Assembly (NCBI RefSeq): GCF_001625215.2
Contig: NC_030381.2
Span: 49,375,214-49,439,213, forward strand
Direction: 5' to 3'
Source of the DNA: Daucus carota subsp. sativus
Lineage: Eukaryota > Streptophyta > Magnoliopsida > Apiales > Apiaceae
Length of the DNA stretch: 64,000 nucleotides
The notes under the pieces: generated by a model
What the model was told of the DNA's origin: nothing
Databases searched by the model: none
What the model saw: only the letters and a program-made list of their open reading frames with translations
Shown: positions 46,719 through 60,200 of the stretch, in pieces
Position numbering within the stretch: position 1 is the first letter of the stretch
How the letters are laid out: each line of letters opens with the position of its first letter
Program-made: the position numbers and the translations under genes

Positions 46719-48143
46719 ATACACTAGTGGGACTGTGGGAGTAAAAAATTTGCCGAGGGATTATGAGATAGTATTAGGTCCACATACACGCGGGCGGCGC
46801 AAACAAAAGCGCGGCGGGTATTGTTTATGGGACCCGTGAGATGGTCCTCTAAATCTTTGGGGAAGATTTTGCTTTTGAATTGGACGACTCTTTCCCGGTA
46901 AAGCTGTTCACCACTAAACAAGTACTGGTAGGTTATGCAGATATTCTTACGTAGGTCAATTTGTCTTTATGATTTCATCGGCAGCAAAATTTACTACTCC
47001 GCAGATAAATAATTTCGTTAGGCGATCTATTTTATGTAGGATGTTTGAGCATTAATTTTATTTCCGGAAGATATGACAGGACTTATAAGTTCAGTTTATG
47101 GCTCATAAATAAGAAGTAGTTTATTCGTACATTTGTGTAACGGAAATTACGAAATTGTACATCAGTTTCTAATCTATAAATAAGATTTTAAGAAGTTGTG
47201 AGTCTTAATTTTTTTTCAGTGATTTTTTTTAGGTTGGAAAATTGATTTTACAAACATGCAGAGTATCATAGATGATCTATAAAAAATTTCTTATTATATT
47301 AATAATTTTTATACCCAAAAAATTGTAAACACCTAAAAATTATCCAAACACATGCAATAAAAATTAATTCTCATTCATCAGTGATAAACATTTTTTTAAA
47401 TCACGCTAAAAACACATGTATGAGCTGGATTCGTTTTATTGACAAATTTATTTGTGCTAAATTTATATCTACACATAGGTCAAGTTTTTGTTAAATTACT
47501 TGAGCTAAGTTTATTAACAAATTTATTTGTGCTGAATTTTGTTAAATTTACTGATGACAACCTAATTGTTAAAACAACATATATATCTTCGATAAAACAT
47601 AGCTATAAATAAAATAATAGTAAAACAAGAACAACTCCAATAATAAATAGTGAAAAATGAGGAAGATATAGTGCCTCTTTGTTTAGCACAAGCTGGAGTT
47701 GCTTATGGCTTCTGCTTTTTATTGACCCGTTTGTGTAGAGAAGTAGAAGCACTTTTAAGAAGCTTAGAATGCTAGCTTCTGTCTTAGAGCTTCTACTTCT
47801 TTTCCAAACACTTTATTAACTTATTTTTATCTCATTTCTGATCCACTTCTTTACTTTAAGCGCAAAATCACTTTTTTTAAGCTTTTTCAAACGGTCCCAT
47901 AGCCTCCGTTTGGGGTTTTTTGCTTTTTTTTTTTTTAACCCAAAAAATTAAGAATTTTTTTTTAAGAAGCTGTGAGAAAGAAGTTGGAAGTACAAAATGC
48001 TAGTTCCCTTTATAACTTTTACTTACTTTTCAAACACTTTTAACAACTTATAGTTATTAACTTACTTCTCATTTCTACTATATTTTTTTACTTTAAATAA
48101 GAAGGTACTTATTTTAAGCTAACTTAAGCGACCCCATACTTTA
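46719..48143. other. Intergenic region with two hAT-like MITE remnants
   Basis: Two adjacent segments, about 47671-47902 and 47903-48137, have ends of the CCGTTTGGGG / GGGACCGTTTG kind and contain AGAAGCACTTTTAAGAAGC-like and AACTTACTTCTCATTTCTAC-like sequence. This is close to the hAT-type MITEs at 38085 and 40268. Boundaries are approximate. No gene is seen. Confidence 0.4.
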
Positions 48144-49010
48144 TTGACGAACATCATCAACATGCTCTCGAGTATGGGATGGGTATTCTGTTTAAAGTTA
48201 TTTTATTGGCTTGTTTCGTTTTATCAAAGTTTTATGGAAGGATCATCTGGTATAAGAGTCTACTTGGAAATGAGAGATTCAATTCGTGTGAGATGTCCGC
48301 ACTTATTCGGTTCAGGTACGAGTTTTAGTTTCGTTAGATTCCGGGGACGGAATCCTTTTTAAGGGGGTATATATATATAATATACGTAGTTTTAGTAATA
48401 AATAGAATAGTAATGATTAAGAGTGGGGAATTTTCAGTTATGTTTCGTGTTTTTTAAATGAATTTTAGAGAGTAGATTTTGGGGGGATTTGGAATTTGGG
48501 GACCAAATTCTTTTTAAGAAGGGTTGAATGTAATATCCCGTGAATTTTTAGAATAATATTAATTGATTAGTATTAATAAATAGGGGATTAAAATTGGATT
48601 ATAATTAGGATTTAAAATTGAACTAGGATGATGGACTTAGAATTTGGATCAGACTTGTATTCCGATTATGGATAGGTTTAGAATTAGGGTTTCAAGACTC
48701 TATATATTGATTGTATTCCTCCATTCTTTTATATACACTTTTGAGAGCCACCCAACCTTCTATTCGTTTTTATTACAAAAATTCGCAGGGTTTTATTCTC
48801 ACAAATCAGCTGTCTTGTAAAATTCGTAGTAAATACAATTCTTATCGGAATTCGATGATTCTTGATGTTTCGGAAAGCTTTTTCAATATCCTACAACTTT
48901 CGTTCATAATGTTTTCTCAGATTATGTTTCGAACTGTTCTCAAAATCACAAAACTTATTCAGACACTGTTTTTTTCGCTTCGAATCTGAGTCAGCAGACG
49001 TTTTATTTAA
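48144..49010 (+). mobile_element. Probable Ty3/Gypsy 3'-end and LTR remnant
   Basis: A short frame ends FRGRNPF at about 48362, followed by a purine-rich tract, resembling the end of Gypsy pol (a GGGGACGGAATC...TTTAAGGGGG type of end). A second purine tract (AAGAAGGGTTGAA) precedes TGTAATATCCCGTGAATTTT at 48529, a typical Gypsy LTR start. LTR-like sequence with a TATA (TATATATTGATTG, 48701) follows. The LTR's 3' end and coding core are missing. Confidence 0.4.
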
Positions 49011-50394
49011 TTCCCGATTCGTTATGAGTCCGTTTTTGATGATCCATACCTTTTCGGAAAGGTCTTTTCTTTCTTGGATGAATATCCGGCAGTCGGATTA
49101 TAACCTACTTCCAATGCTTTTTAAAACTCTTGACGAGATTTGTCCAGCGTTTTCTAACCGTTAAATCGGATTTTTTTCCAGTTCAGCAGTTAAAAAACGT
49201 AGGACGTATTAAATTTTTGTTTTTCATCCAACTGTCAAAAAAACCGATTGTTGTTTAAAATGTCCATGGCATACCTGTACCTTAAACCAAATATCAAATT
49301 CATCACAATTTAAACCAAATTTCTTAAGAAAATTTCCACTTTTACTTTAAACTAACAACCAATTAATATAAAGACGACTTAAATTTGTTAAATTCATCCT
49401 AATTCAAACTATTCTCATCAACACCCTGTCTATCCAATGAACACGAACAAACCCCAAGTCCATAATTCTTCCCTTTACATTTAACAAAATGCACGACAGG
49501 ACCCCAAAATTCACAAATCTCTCTTTCCAGATTAATAACCAAAGTCCACCTATAACAAAGCACTCAGCCGAATAACTTAAAAAATAAATTTAAAAAAAAA
49601 CACAGTTGTTAGCTAGAAAGCAATGACAAACACAATTTACAAAGAACAGAACCCTTGGGGCTTGGGGGTCGACTAGTTTCCTCGTGATATGGGCGGCTGG
49701 GGGGACGACTTATGTATGAATCTGTTACATGCATATCAGTGTATGTATGTATTGTTGCAGTCTGAGCTGACACCACCTTCTCATTACACTACTTTTCTTA
49801 CCTAATGCTAATAATAAACCAAATTTGTCAGGAACCTTCCCATCTTCTTGTACGGATTCTAACTTTAATAATTTTGCTCTAGGTCCAATCGGTTCTGCTG
49901 AAATAGACAAGAAGAATCAGAAGGCCAGCAGCATTATACAATTCGAAATTTGTTTAATTTTATATCCGGTTTGACAAGTTGTGCATGTCAAGAGATTATC
50001 TGTTTGGTTTGAGTGAAACTAGAACCGGACATATACTTGAGTACCTAGTTTGAAGCTAAACAAGGGAATATTTTATTGGGGATTTGAAATAAAAAAAATG
50101 TTGCTATTAGTTGGCGCAATCTAGAATCTAATGACCCGGTCCGGTGTATCATGTATGCAACCCTGGTCAAACAATGGTATTGCCTTGATACCGAGTATGC
50201 ATAATTTCATACTTGTGACTTGTGACTTGTGACCTGTGAGTGTTCGTAATTTTTGAATCAGGTTTTATTCCTGGTCAAACAGCAATATCGCCTAGATAGT
50301 TAGGAGTAGTACGACATATAACTCTTGTTCACCGATGCTTTTTTGTCGTGCAATGTGGCTTTTCTCGTGCACATTCAAGGTACTATTTCATTTA
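49011..50394. other. Intergenic region, no gene seen
   Basis: Nothing that resembles a coding exon or a bounded repeat could be supported. It may contain further decayed LTR sequence at its start. Confidence 0.4.
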
Positions 50395-50702
50395 CTCTTT
50401 CTGTCCTTTTTTTAAGTTATCACATTTTTATTTTTTTTGATCAAATTGACTAATTTTTGATCAAAGATTATAAATCACTATTTCATTATAGATCACTTTT
50501 GACTTGGGCATGTACCTTTAGATGGGTTGACCGCATAATAAAAATTATTATTTTTATTTAATTTTTTTGTGAATTAAAATTTGGATTACATATTTTTATT
50601 CAAAAAAGAAAATTTTAAAAATAATGTTTTTAACTACTCGGTCAAAACACTTAAAAATATTTGTCAAAAAGTCAAACGTCATATATTAAAAAACAGAGGT
50701 AG
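50395..50702. mobile_element. Degenerate Stowaway-like MITE
   Basis: The left end CTCTTTCTGTCC follows TA. The right end AAAAAACAGAGGTAG precedes TA at 50703-50704. The interior (GTCAAACGTCATATATTAAA) matches the element at 45710. Confidence 0.6.
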
Positions 50703-51748
50703 TATAGATTTGGGACAAATGGCATAGGAATCGTTGCGTAATTTTATGAATTATTTTAATTTTTGCTTTCTGAAACAACAATTTAATATTCAACTTTTAT
50801 TGAAAGCAAAACATTTATAAAATAAGTCATTGAAGTATGTTTTATAAAAATCTCTAACAAATATTTAAACAATTATGAGAAAAGATTTTGAAATTTAACT
50901 TTCTTTTTTATTTTTAAAAATAAGTCATGGATTAAATAAATATATAACTTTCATAATTATTTTTTGAAAATAAGTCTTATTAAACAATTACTCCATGAGA
51001 GAGGTTTTTATTATGGGAAAAAAATGTGGCCAAGCCGTATGCATAAAACATTTGTATATAGTGTAATGACTAGACTTTTTGTGTGGAGTAATTTGGTTGG
51101 GTTTGATAAAGAAAGAAACGAGCACGTAGCATCGAACTCTGCGTAACGGCGCCGTGAAAGTGGCGTGCGATGATTACAACGAACAATAAAGAAGAAGTGC
51201 CGCATGATTAAACCACCGTCAACGTTAGTGCTGTGAAATAAACGAACGTGACGGAGTCGCCGCGACATTATAAGGAGTACTCTACGTTTGCAAGCAATTT
51301 TTGAGATAGAGTGGTGTGTGATGCGATGCCTCAACGGCCGACATATCACTCTGGTGGGACCCTTCATCTCTTTCACCTTTGACTCTGTACAGCTCTTGTG
51401 GGTCATTGATATCACTGCTGCCATCAATGGCGCTGGTTTTAATTTTTACAAATTATTTACTTGTTTATAAATAAATATTACTCTAGTGGATATTACTCAC
51501 TCTGGACTAGAATTAGAAAAGAAAATTACATTTTATAGAAGGTTCAGAAACAACCTATTGAACGGAGGAATACTCGTAGTTGGTATATTTATATAAATCT
51601 ATAGTATAAAGTGATCATCCAGAAATACTTTAAAATCTTGATTTATCAATATAAATCATCATTCGAGAATATTTTAAAGATCTTAAATCATCGATAAAAT
51701 ATAAACTAAGGTACATCGATACACGTAAAATGTAAATTATGCGATATA
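50703..51748. other. Intergenic; GC-richer stretch of unknown nature at 51.1-51.4 kb
   Basis: The sequence around 51110-51440 is less AT-rich than its surroundings and has a 138-codon open frame on the minus strand (51427-51011). The predicted residues show no domain or family I recognise, and the frame runs into AT-rich noise, so I do not call it a gene. Confidence 0.3.
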
Positions 51749-51978
51749 TCCCTTCTGTTTTGAAATATAAGTCGTTTGATTTTTTTGCACGCGTTTCTAA
51801 ATCTTTTGACTGCATGATAAAAATTATTACTTTTGAAATTTTTTTTTTTTGAATAAAAATATATGATTGATATTATTATTCAATTTTTTTTTTCAAAAAC
51901 TATGATTTTAATCATACGGTAAAAAAATAAAAAATACGTGAAAAAGATCGAAAAATTTATATTTCAAAACGGAGGAAG
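51749..51978. mobile_element. Stowaway-like MITE
   Basis: The left TCCCTTCTGTTTTGAAATAT and right ATATTTCAAAACGGAGGAAG are inverted copies. TA lies on both sides (51747-51748, 51979-51980). Confidence 0.7.
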
Positions 51979-52493
51979 TAAGTGTCAATTTTTTCCAAGT
52001 GAGTTATTTCAACAATAAACTTTAGAAAGAACATTTGTGAAATTTGTCTTGTCCATGCGCCACTTCGTGACCAGACATAACAAATAGAGGGGGTACTCCA
52101 TAAGAATGCTCATCCACTTATTATTATACTCCATGGGAAAAGGAAGAAAGCGATAAAAATTAAATGGCGGGCGGCATTTATGGATGCTGCTGCCCCTCTT
52201 TTGGTTGACTTGTACAACTCGCCTCACAAGTCACTATTTTATCTACCAAATTGTTTTATTTACTTTGTTTATTTACGTAAAAGCGAGCGGTCAGTTTCGC
52301 GTGTTTCATTTCACCATCTTCTCCTGTTTCTGTATTTCTTGCCTAAGATTTTAGTAATTCCAAGAGACGGCCTACACGGTCTTTCAATTTGGAATATAAC
52401 GAGATTAAAATAGCTCTCTTCCTCGTTTAGTTCTTAAACATGTTGAACCATTTTTATATTATTTTAAACTCAATTACATATTTATATTCCTTC

Positions 52494-53093
52494 CGTTTTA
52501 ATTTTTTCTGTCCCAATATATTTAATTTAATATTATTATATCATAATATACGTATGTAAGGCCGCACTTAAGATAGAAATCATCCTTGAAATATAAATTT
52601 GTAACCACTAAGATTCCGCCACACAACTCTAATTTATTTTTTTTTAAAAAAATCAGGATCTAAAAGAACAACTACAAACATTATTTTTTAATTCCCTGCC
52701 GAAGACTAAGCAATCGGTAACTGAACTTATGCGAACAATTATAAATTCTATTCATCTGATTGAAACCAAATGCTTATTAGATAGATGACAAAAAATATAA
52801 AATACCTGCTATCTCTGTCCCTCAATATATATAACTCAGGGGGACGGAGGGAGTACCTTGTTAAAAAAAAAATACTCCCTCTGTCCCACTTCTTTTGTCT
52901 TGTTTGAGTACGACCAAATTTTGACCGATAATAAATAATTATTTTTACATGATTTCTAAAAATCAAAAAATGCATTTTATAATAAAATAGATATAAATGT
53001 TTTCAATTATTTAATATATATAAATTTTAATCAAAATTGAGTCAATTTGAGTAAAAAAAGTTAAACTGGATAAAAGACTTGGGACAGAGGGAG
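52494..53093. mobile_element. Stowaway MITE cluster
   Basis: The second member is clear: 52875-53093 runs from CTCCCTCTGTCCCACTTCTT to GACTTGGGACAGAGGGAG, with TA on both sides. Just before it, a right end GGGGGACGGAGGGAG followed by TA (52853-52855) belongs to another element. That element's left end may be TTCCTTCCGTTTT at about 52487. The two are only about 20 bp apart. Confidence 0.65.
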
Positions 53094-54613
53094 TATACTG
53101 ATACTTCACAGTGCACCCGGTTATAGCTTGGTTCACAACGCTGCGCTCAGGGTTGTTCTTGTGCAGCCAACCATGCCCCTAGCTCTTGTTATCTGCTTAC
53201 GTTCCAACAAGTTACGAGAAAAGACTTTGCTAGCAAGAGGGATGTCACCCATATTCTTGTTGTTGACTTGTTCACTTCCGAGTGACCAGCAAATGGTGGC
53301 CGTCCCAACCCCTTTTTATTTCTTTAACACAAGTTACATCATATTATATTACAATCATAATCGAGATTATTCACTAATTAGACAACGTGGCAACAGAAAG
53401 TTAAGGTAGACATCTCATATTAATCTGCATCTGTGTTATAATATTATACACTTACATAAGATAATCCAATGTTGATAGTGCCACAACCATAAACTTATCC
53501 ATCACACATGATCATAATTATTGCTTAATCTAGGCACGACATGTACATTTGTGAATTAGAGTATAATATAATGGATTTAATTGGTAGTGGTAATTGCTTT
53601 ACGGAGAATGGTCTGTAGATACTCAATAAGCGTACATTACTTTAATGGTCCATTTGTTTGTGTAAATTACAAAGTCTTGGAAACTTAATTATTTGACACT
53701 AGTAAGGACGGCCGGATTTTTGACTTTGTTATCCTTAAGAAATACGGCTTCAACTATAGATAATTTATTTACTATTGCTTAACAACACGGTCTTGTATCC
53801 TAGTACGCAGGAATGAAACGATGTATGTGAAGGACCACCCACAAAGAATACGGTTCAGGAGTAGATTTTAATATCAATTTTTTATACGTGTTTCTGACTT
53901 TATATACAAACGAGTTAAGAAAAAAAGAAACCGAATTTCAAGAAAAAGAAACCGAAAGCAAGGACAACCAAACATGCACTATATACGTAACCATTTCAAA
54001 ATTAAATTTCCATATAACTTTTTTCATTCAAATCATTAAAAATTTTACGACAGTGATCATGATTCTATAAATCAGTAATCAGATTAATCAATTAATTGTA
54101 ATCAATAAGTTAATAAACTATATTATAATTTTTTTATATTATTTTTAATAAATCACATATTTTTATAACACGGTATTATGTGCAGTGGGCTCCAGTTAAA
54201 TCCACCCGATTTGTGTGCCGGCCACTGTAACTTCAAATTAAGAATGGTTGGAAACTTAAAGAAAATGGTTAGTAATGTTTCTGATTTAATTTTTCATTTA
54301 AGCAAAAAATATGGTAACACTCTCTAATGGAATATTTCATCACTCGTTCTTTGCAATCATTCTTGATCAGTTGATCTATGAACGCCACCCAATTTCATTT
54401 TAGTTCTGCTAGGTATTGCTATGCTATGCTAGCTAATTTCACAATAACTTAAAAATACAAAAAAAGAAAAAGAAAACCAAACAATCAGAAAATTTGCATT
54501 GTTTCTTAGAAAGAGACCAATATTTACATACATTGATACTACTGCATAGTGGTAGTAGTACATGCTATGACATAATAATACTCCTGAATACAAGATTACA
54601 ATATTGCTACTCA
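53094..54613. other. Intergenic region, no gene seen
   Basis: No gene or bounded element was recognised. The last ~200 bp are probably the 3' UTR of the minus-strand ERF gene. Confidence 0.4.
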
Positions 54614-55060
54614 TCATGCAAGCCAAAGAGGAGGTGGCTCATTCAAATCTATCCCCAACCCACGTCGCACTATCCCCAGATACGCCGCCGTGTTCGAACT
54701 CTCCGGCACCGGAGCTCCCCCACTCCCCACCACCCCACGGTGGCTCCTACTCCCCCCTCCCATACTCTCTCCCAGAAAATCACGCATCATTATCCTCCCG
54801 GAGCTCCCTCCCCACCGCTGATCCGACGGCGCGTTCAGGTCCAGACCCAACCCATTTTCCGGCGCCGGAAAATTGGTCTTCGCTTTCGGCCCTCTCAGCG
54901 ACCTGGCTGCGCCGTCATACGCTAACGCAGCCTCCTCTGGCGTGTCGAACGTGCCGAGCCACACCCGTGTTTTCTTCCACGGGTCGCGTATCTCGGCGGC
55001 GTAACGGCCCCATGGCCGCTTTCTCACTCCTCTATAGTGACCTTCTTTAGTGGACGCCAT
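54614..55060 (-). CDS. Small ERF transcriptional repressor (group VIII, EAR motif)
   Basis: This is an intronless minus-strand gene of 148 aa. Six residues precede the AP2/ERF domain (about 7-65: [44 protein letters not shown]). Then come an internal GLGLDLNAP and a C-terminal [13 protein letters not shown]. Both are EAR-type DLN sites, so it is a predicted repressor of GCC-box genes like the ERF at 42.4 kb, but shorter (ERF9-12-like layout). The frame stays open upstream to an ATG at 55141. That ATG overlaps the TATA box and cannot be in the mRNA, so MASTKEG at 55060 is the start. The AP2 domains of the two ERFs are close, but their C-terminal regions have little in common beyond the EAR sites. 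They are family members, not a recent tandem duplication. Confidence 0.92.
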   Translation of the reverse strand: MASTKEGHYRGVRKRPWGRYAAEIRDPWKKTRVWLGTFDTPEEAALAYDGAARSLRGPKAKTNFPAPENGLGLDLNAPSDQRWGGSSGRIMMRDFLGESMGGGSRSHRGVVGSGGAPVPESSNTAAYLGIVRRGLGIDLNEPPPLWLA

Positions 55061-55140
55061 GGGGGTTTTAGAGAGAGAGTAAGGTGGGCCCACTGAGTTA
55101 ACGTTTGATCGTCGGCTGAGTATTAGATGGAACAAGTGCA

Positions 55141-55148
55141 TTATATAG
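55141..55148 (-). promoter_or_regulatory. Probable TATA box of the minus-strand ERF
   Basis: On the minus strand CTATATAA precedes TGCACTTG. It lies about 80 bp upstream of the ATG at 55060. This spacing decides the start codon. Confidence 0.65.
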
Positions 55149-57213
55149 AAGGGGCTTGAAGATGTTATTGTCTGCAGCTGAGGAGTTTGGGGAGGTAGTG
55201 AGATGTGAGCCGTTGGATTTCATCGGGGGATTTTTTGTGTATTTATGGGAGTGTGTTGTGTGTATTATTGGGCCGTGTTTATAAACGTGTGGTATTGTTT
55301 GTTTCGTTTTTTTCTAAAGTTGTGAAATTGATAGGTCGACATTTGAAACGTTTCAGTTTCACACTTGGTTCCGTTTTCTCATTTCGAAGAAAATAAATAT
55401 TAAGATTATGACACCAACAACAATTACATGTGTTTCCTCTTATTTTTACTGATAATAATCTGAATCAAATCTTTATTTGATTTATTAGATCGAATACGAC
55501 TTTTCGAATCTTAAATAGGATCTAATCAACAATCATCCATATTTTACTCTTTTTCTTACCATTAATACTACATAACTCAAATTCTTTTCTAGATTTTCTT
55601 CCAAGACCGAACCACAATAGTAAGGGAGGTATCTATATCTTTGAGAAAAAAATTGAAAAATTATTTTCGATACATATCATTTTCTTCTTTCATATGACGT
55701 TTTAGCTGACACACGTTATCTTTAAATACTTTCACCTAATAGCTAAAATTATTAATTTATTTTTACTAAAAGTATGTTATTAAAATTTTAATTTCACAAA
55801 AAATTAATTATATATGATTAATTTTACCATGTAGTCAAAAATTCTGATCTACACCTCAAAAAACAGGGGAGAACTGAAATCGGGTGTTATTGTCATGTAA
55901 AGAACCGTTTGCAAATTGTTTGGCTAGGCAAATAAAAAAGCAGCATAGACATGTATAGGGTCATGTGAGTTGCGCAGAGATGGTGGTAGTTGCGGGGTGG
56001 TGCGAAAAGTATAAAGAGGGTGCAGGGCTTACGTATGAGCCTGCGGTACTTGTGACACAACAAGTCTCCCCCATTGCTAGCTTCTAGCCTATATATACAG
56101 ATGCACTCTCTTAGAGTCATTAATAAACTGCTCTGCAGGCATCAAAGTACAAAGTATGCTGCAGCATCAAGGTCTGGATTAATATTTCAGATTTGATTAT
56201 TAGTGAAACTTCAGAGTATGGATGGTCGTGTAAGCAATCAGGGGAGTGGTGTCTCAAGGTGATTGGCAGGTAGTGATGGGAATCCTGTAAAGATAGTATT
56301 AAAACCCTTGCAGCTCAAACATTAGAAAAAGGTCTCTACAAGACTAAACTCCAAGCACACATATGCATGCACTTTTGCAGTCTGCAGGTTTGGTAGTGTG
56401 TGTGGACTCTTTCAGAGTTTCTTCAGACGTTCCCACGTGCTTACAAGTGTGTATAACCATAGATGGAGATAGTGTTCTGGTTTGCGGAGACAGCCATTTT
56501 CATTGTGTATCTTATTTTTGAGTGAGACATATTATTAAACACTGGACACCGACTTTCGAGTGAGATATATCGGACACTGAACCCATTTCAATATTTTTTT
56601 CAAAAATAAATTACGGAACTATATTTTACAGTAGTATTAACGTGCATATCACGTCCCCCTACCACAATGTATACCATGGAGGGTAAGGGGAGTATTGATT
56701 TAAGCAAAGAACTTTTTATCCTATAGACTATATGGAGTACAAAAGGTTATAGCAAGGTGGAGAAGCTATGGAACATCTGGCATGTAGCAAAGTAGATTAT
56801 AGATCAGAGGTACCTATAATTTATTTTACAAGAAGAGATATGATATAGGGGAATGCAACTATGCAAGTCTTGCAGTTAAGTTAGACAGCCCATGCAAAGA
56901 TTATTAAAGAATAAAGTGAATAGCTCAAGTACAGATTCGGGGTACATGTGTAACTGCACATTTTAGTATTGATATCTATCCAAATGTTGCTAAGTTTTGG
57001 ATAAAACTAAACAGGAGGGGATGAGGATAATGTACAAGATTCTGAAATACTACATGATTGTGATATGAGACTAATAACAAGATGCTTTTGACAAAGGAAA
57101 CCCCAAGATGGAATAAGAGGAAATTATCAACCTACATCAGCAAGCGGGATACAAGGATCGGTAGCCTTTCGCGTTCCACAGGTGCAAGCATCTGGAGTTT
57201 GTTGGAGCAGTAC
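55149..57213. other. Intergenic region between ERF and RLP4-like gene
   Basis: No gene was recognised. A degenerate MITE-like inverted pair may lie at about 55680-55870. The part next to 57213 probably includes the 3' UTR of the RLP4-like gene. Confidence 0.4.
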
Positions 57214-60200
57214 TCAGGATAGCAAGGGTGGTCCGTTCTCGGAAGCAGTCCTAGTATGACCAAGGCTTTGATTCCTTATCATCTGCACATCACGGAGAGA
57301 CTGCGTTCTTGCTTTTGCATAAGGAGCCTCTCTTGCTGCAAATTAAAAAGATAAAAAGAATAAAAAGCTGTAGAAACAACGAATGCTAGACATGCCCTTA
57401 TATTTTGAAAAACCTTCAGTTATTCTCTTTACAGTTGTTATTTTCCATAAAGCAATGTGTCTTTTGAAATTTCAAAGAATCTTTAGCAGGAAATTATGTT
57501 CTTTTAACCCCATCACCTATTTCACTGGAGTAGACTGTCCTACTTGTTTCAGAAAGGATTCCAATTTACATTGGTGATAATGAAAACAAACAATAAAACA
57601 AATATTTTACAAGTTTATGATTTTATCATGCCATCAATTCTTACTAACAGCTCTTGTGACAGAACCATTTTTACTATCCAATCAATATGGATAAAGACTG
57701 TGGATACATTATTGCACAATTTGGCTGCTTAACATTAGCGAGGATACTGTTACCTGCAATTCTTTGAGTTCGGAGAATATTCTGCCGTCTCTTCCACCAA
57801 CATGTTGAGCAGATGAGCAAGAGCATGAGTGCAGCACATGCTCCTAGCCCAATGCCGATTTTTCCTCCGATGGACAGATGGGTCCCACATTTTGGCAGCC
57901 CGGGTATTCCACATAGACCAGCATTATCTGTAAAACTAAGAATATGCAGGGTAACTATCCCAAGTGCAATGCATCACAGATTAAAAAGATATGTGCTGCG
58001 TTTCAACTTTCAACTGATGAACATGATTGAAATGCCCCTACAAATAGTACTAATTTCAATTTATAACCTCCCAAGTTATTCCCCCCAACCAAACACAAGA
58101 CAAGGGGATTAGGCTCACCTAAGATGGTGAGGATGCCTCGCTAGAAATTAAAAATAAAATAAAATGAAAAGAATAAGATTATTGGCTAGTCAGCAACTTG
58201 GATGTGAAACAACAATAACCTGATAGTAATACCACAAAGCGTAAATGTAATAATAGTAAATCTTGATGAACTGCGTCATCGTTTTGTAGATGTGCATCAA
58301 AGACCTCATGGCCAGCAGAAACTCTGGCATGGTCTGTTGCTGGAACACCAGGGTAGTAGTACTTGTCTAGCTAACATTACAAGGGAGACAGAACATGGGT
58401 CAACACTCAACACAACCAATTGCACTTCCTTAAAAAGCTTACTAATGCCATGGGTATAAATGAACAAGCCACAGGCCGAATAGGTCACTGGATGATAGAC
58501 AAATTTTATACGGTGATCCCAGAACTCTTAAAGCTTTTGGTGATTTTAACACGTCCACCAACGCTATCCTAACATAAGTTCATTTCAAACTGATAACATA
58601 TCTCCACTAAATGGAGTCTGCTCTTTGGAGATGTTTGGTGTTGCTCAAAGGTCTTGATTTGCATTCAAAATTTATAGCATGTACTTAGTTCATATGGGGC
58701 GTTTGTCCTCATGTAGTCATGTAACCCTGAATTGCCCTTTTACCAGGATTCTTCAAGAAGTAACAGGACAGATATAAAGTACTTTCTGAATGAGACTAAG
58801 AGAAACATACTTAAAGCTAGCTCTGTGCAAAAGCCTTCCTCCTAAAGCAGCTGGGACTTTTCCATGGAGGGAGTTGCCATTAAGATTCCTGAAAACCAAT
58901 TAAACTACGTGTTATAAACACCTATGTTGTTGCAAATTATACACACACTTCGATAATGCTTGGCATACAGTCTGCGCAATGATGTCAGTTGTCCGAGACT
59001 TTCAGGAATCGATCCATTGAGAAAATTGTACGACAGATCTCTGCAGTGCCATGTCGGACATAACATCAGTATGCTAGCCAAAAGTAAAAAATAAACAATC
59101 AATCGTGCCTCCACTAATATAAAGAACTGAAGGGGGAAATATCAACGAAATGTGTAACTCAATAGAATTGGTTAACCAAATATAAGATCTGATATACTGA
59201 ATATTTGGAAAAAAGAAAAAGAAAAAAATTAAAGATATTGCCTTACTGTCGTGATTGTTTATATCGACTTTTATGTACATATCACTCATGCCACAAACAA
59301 GTTTATAAACATTTTTTTTTAAAAAAAAAGAACGGATTGAGGTCTTACCATCACTATGTCAATATTATTTAGTTATTACCCTGTAGATTACTGGTATTAG
59401 CGTATATTATTATCGCAGATATTGACATATAATCTGTGATGAAGAGCTAACATAAAGACTAAAGTGATTTAGTACAGTAAAAGGCTGGAATTAATTGAAA
59501 TTGTGGGGTGATTTAGAGGCCGATATTAAGGAATTTGTTGGATGATTTGGAGCTCTAATTAGCTGTGTTGTGCTTACCTATAGTTACAGTGCTTGTTTGT
59601 ATGAAACATGTTCAAATCCAAAACACACTTCTATCTTTTCCATACTATTCATTTCTTCCTCCACTTTCTTCACAACATCTGAGTAAAGTCCATTTCTTAA
59701 GTGAATTCATTTCACTCCAAATAGCAAATATATACTCGTTTGATTTTCAGGCTCGTATCCTTCACAAATCCAATTTTAAACCTTTACCCTTTTGTGCTTC
59801 TTTACTATCACCTCCCATGTCTTTCTCTTCCACCTCTGATTTTTTTCAAATTTCCATTCCATTCCCTCCTTTATTTCACTTAAACTAGTCAAATGTAGCA
59901 TAAGGGGTCCCCATTATAAACTTAATAAAACACTCTACATGAACAGAAGGTGCTAATATTTGTTGTATAGTCTGTTGTATTTGAGTGCAAGTACCCAGTC
60001 TACATAAAAAGGTATTAAAGAATGACGTAAAACTGACAAAGTACTTTTTAAGCCTAAATTTATATAATTGGTTCTCACATGTGATATAATAAACAATTGC
60101 TTTATAGAAGTAGTAATTGAATGCAATTTCTGTTCGAGGTAGATCATAAATGCTAGGTACACTTACAGTACTTCCAGGCTGGTAACAGCTCCAAGTGAAG

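Noticed and set aside
51011-51427. 138-codon minus-strand open frame in a GC-richer stretch
   Set aside because: No domain, no family resemblance and no plausible splice context. Length alone is not enough.
54494-55050. Long Pro/Ser-rich plus-strand frames
   Set aside because: They are antisense shadows of the GC-rich ERF coding sequence.
55061-55141. Upstream in-frame ATG at 55141 for the minus-strand ERF
   Set aside because: It overlaps the TATA box (CTATATAATG), so it lies upstream of any transcript start. The ATG at 55060 is used instead.
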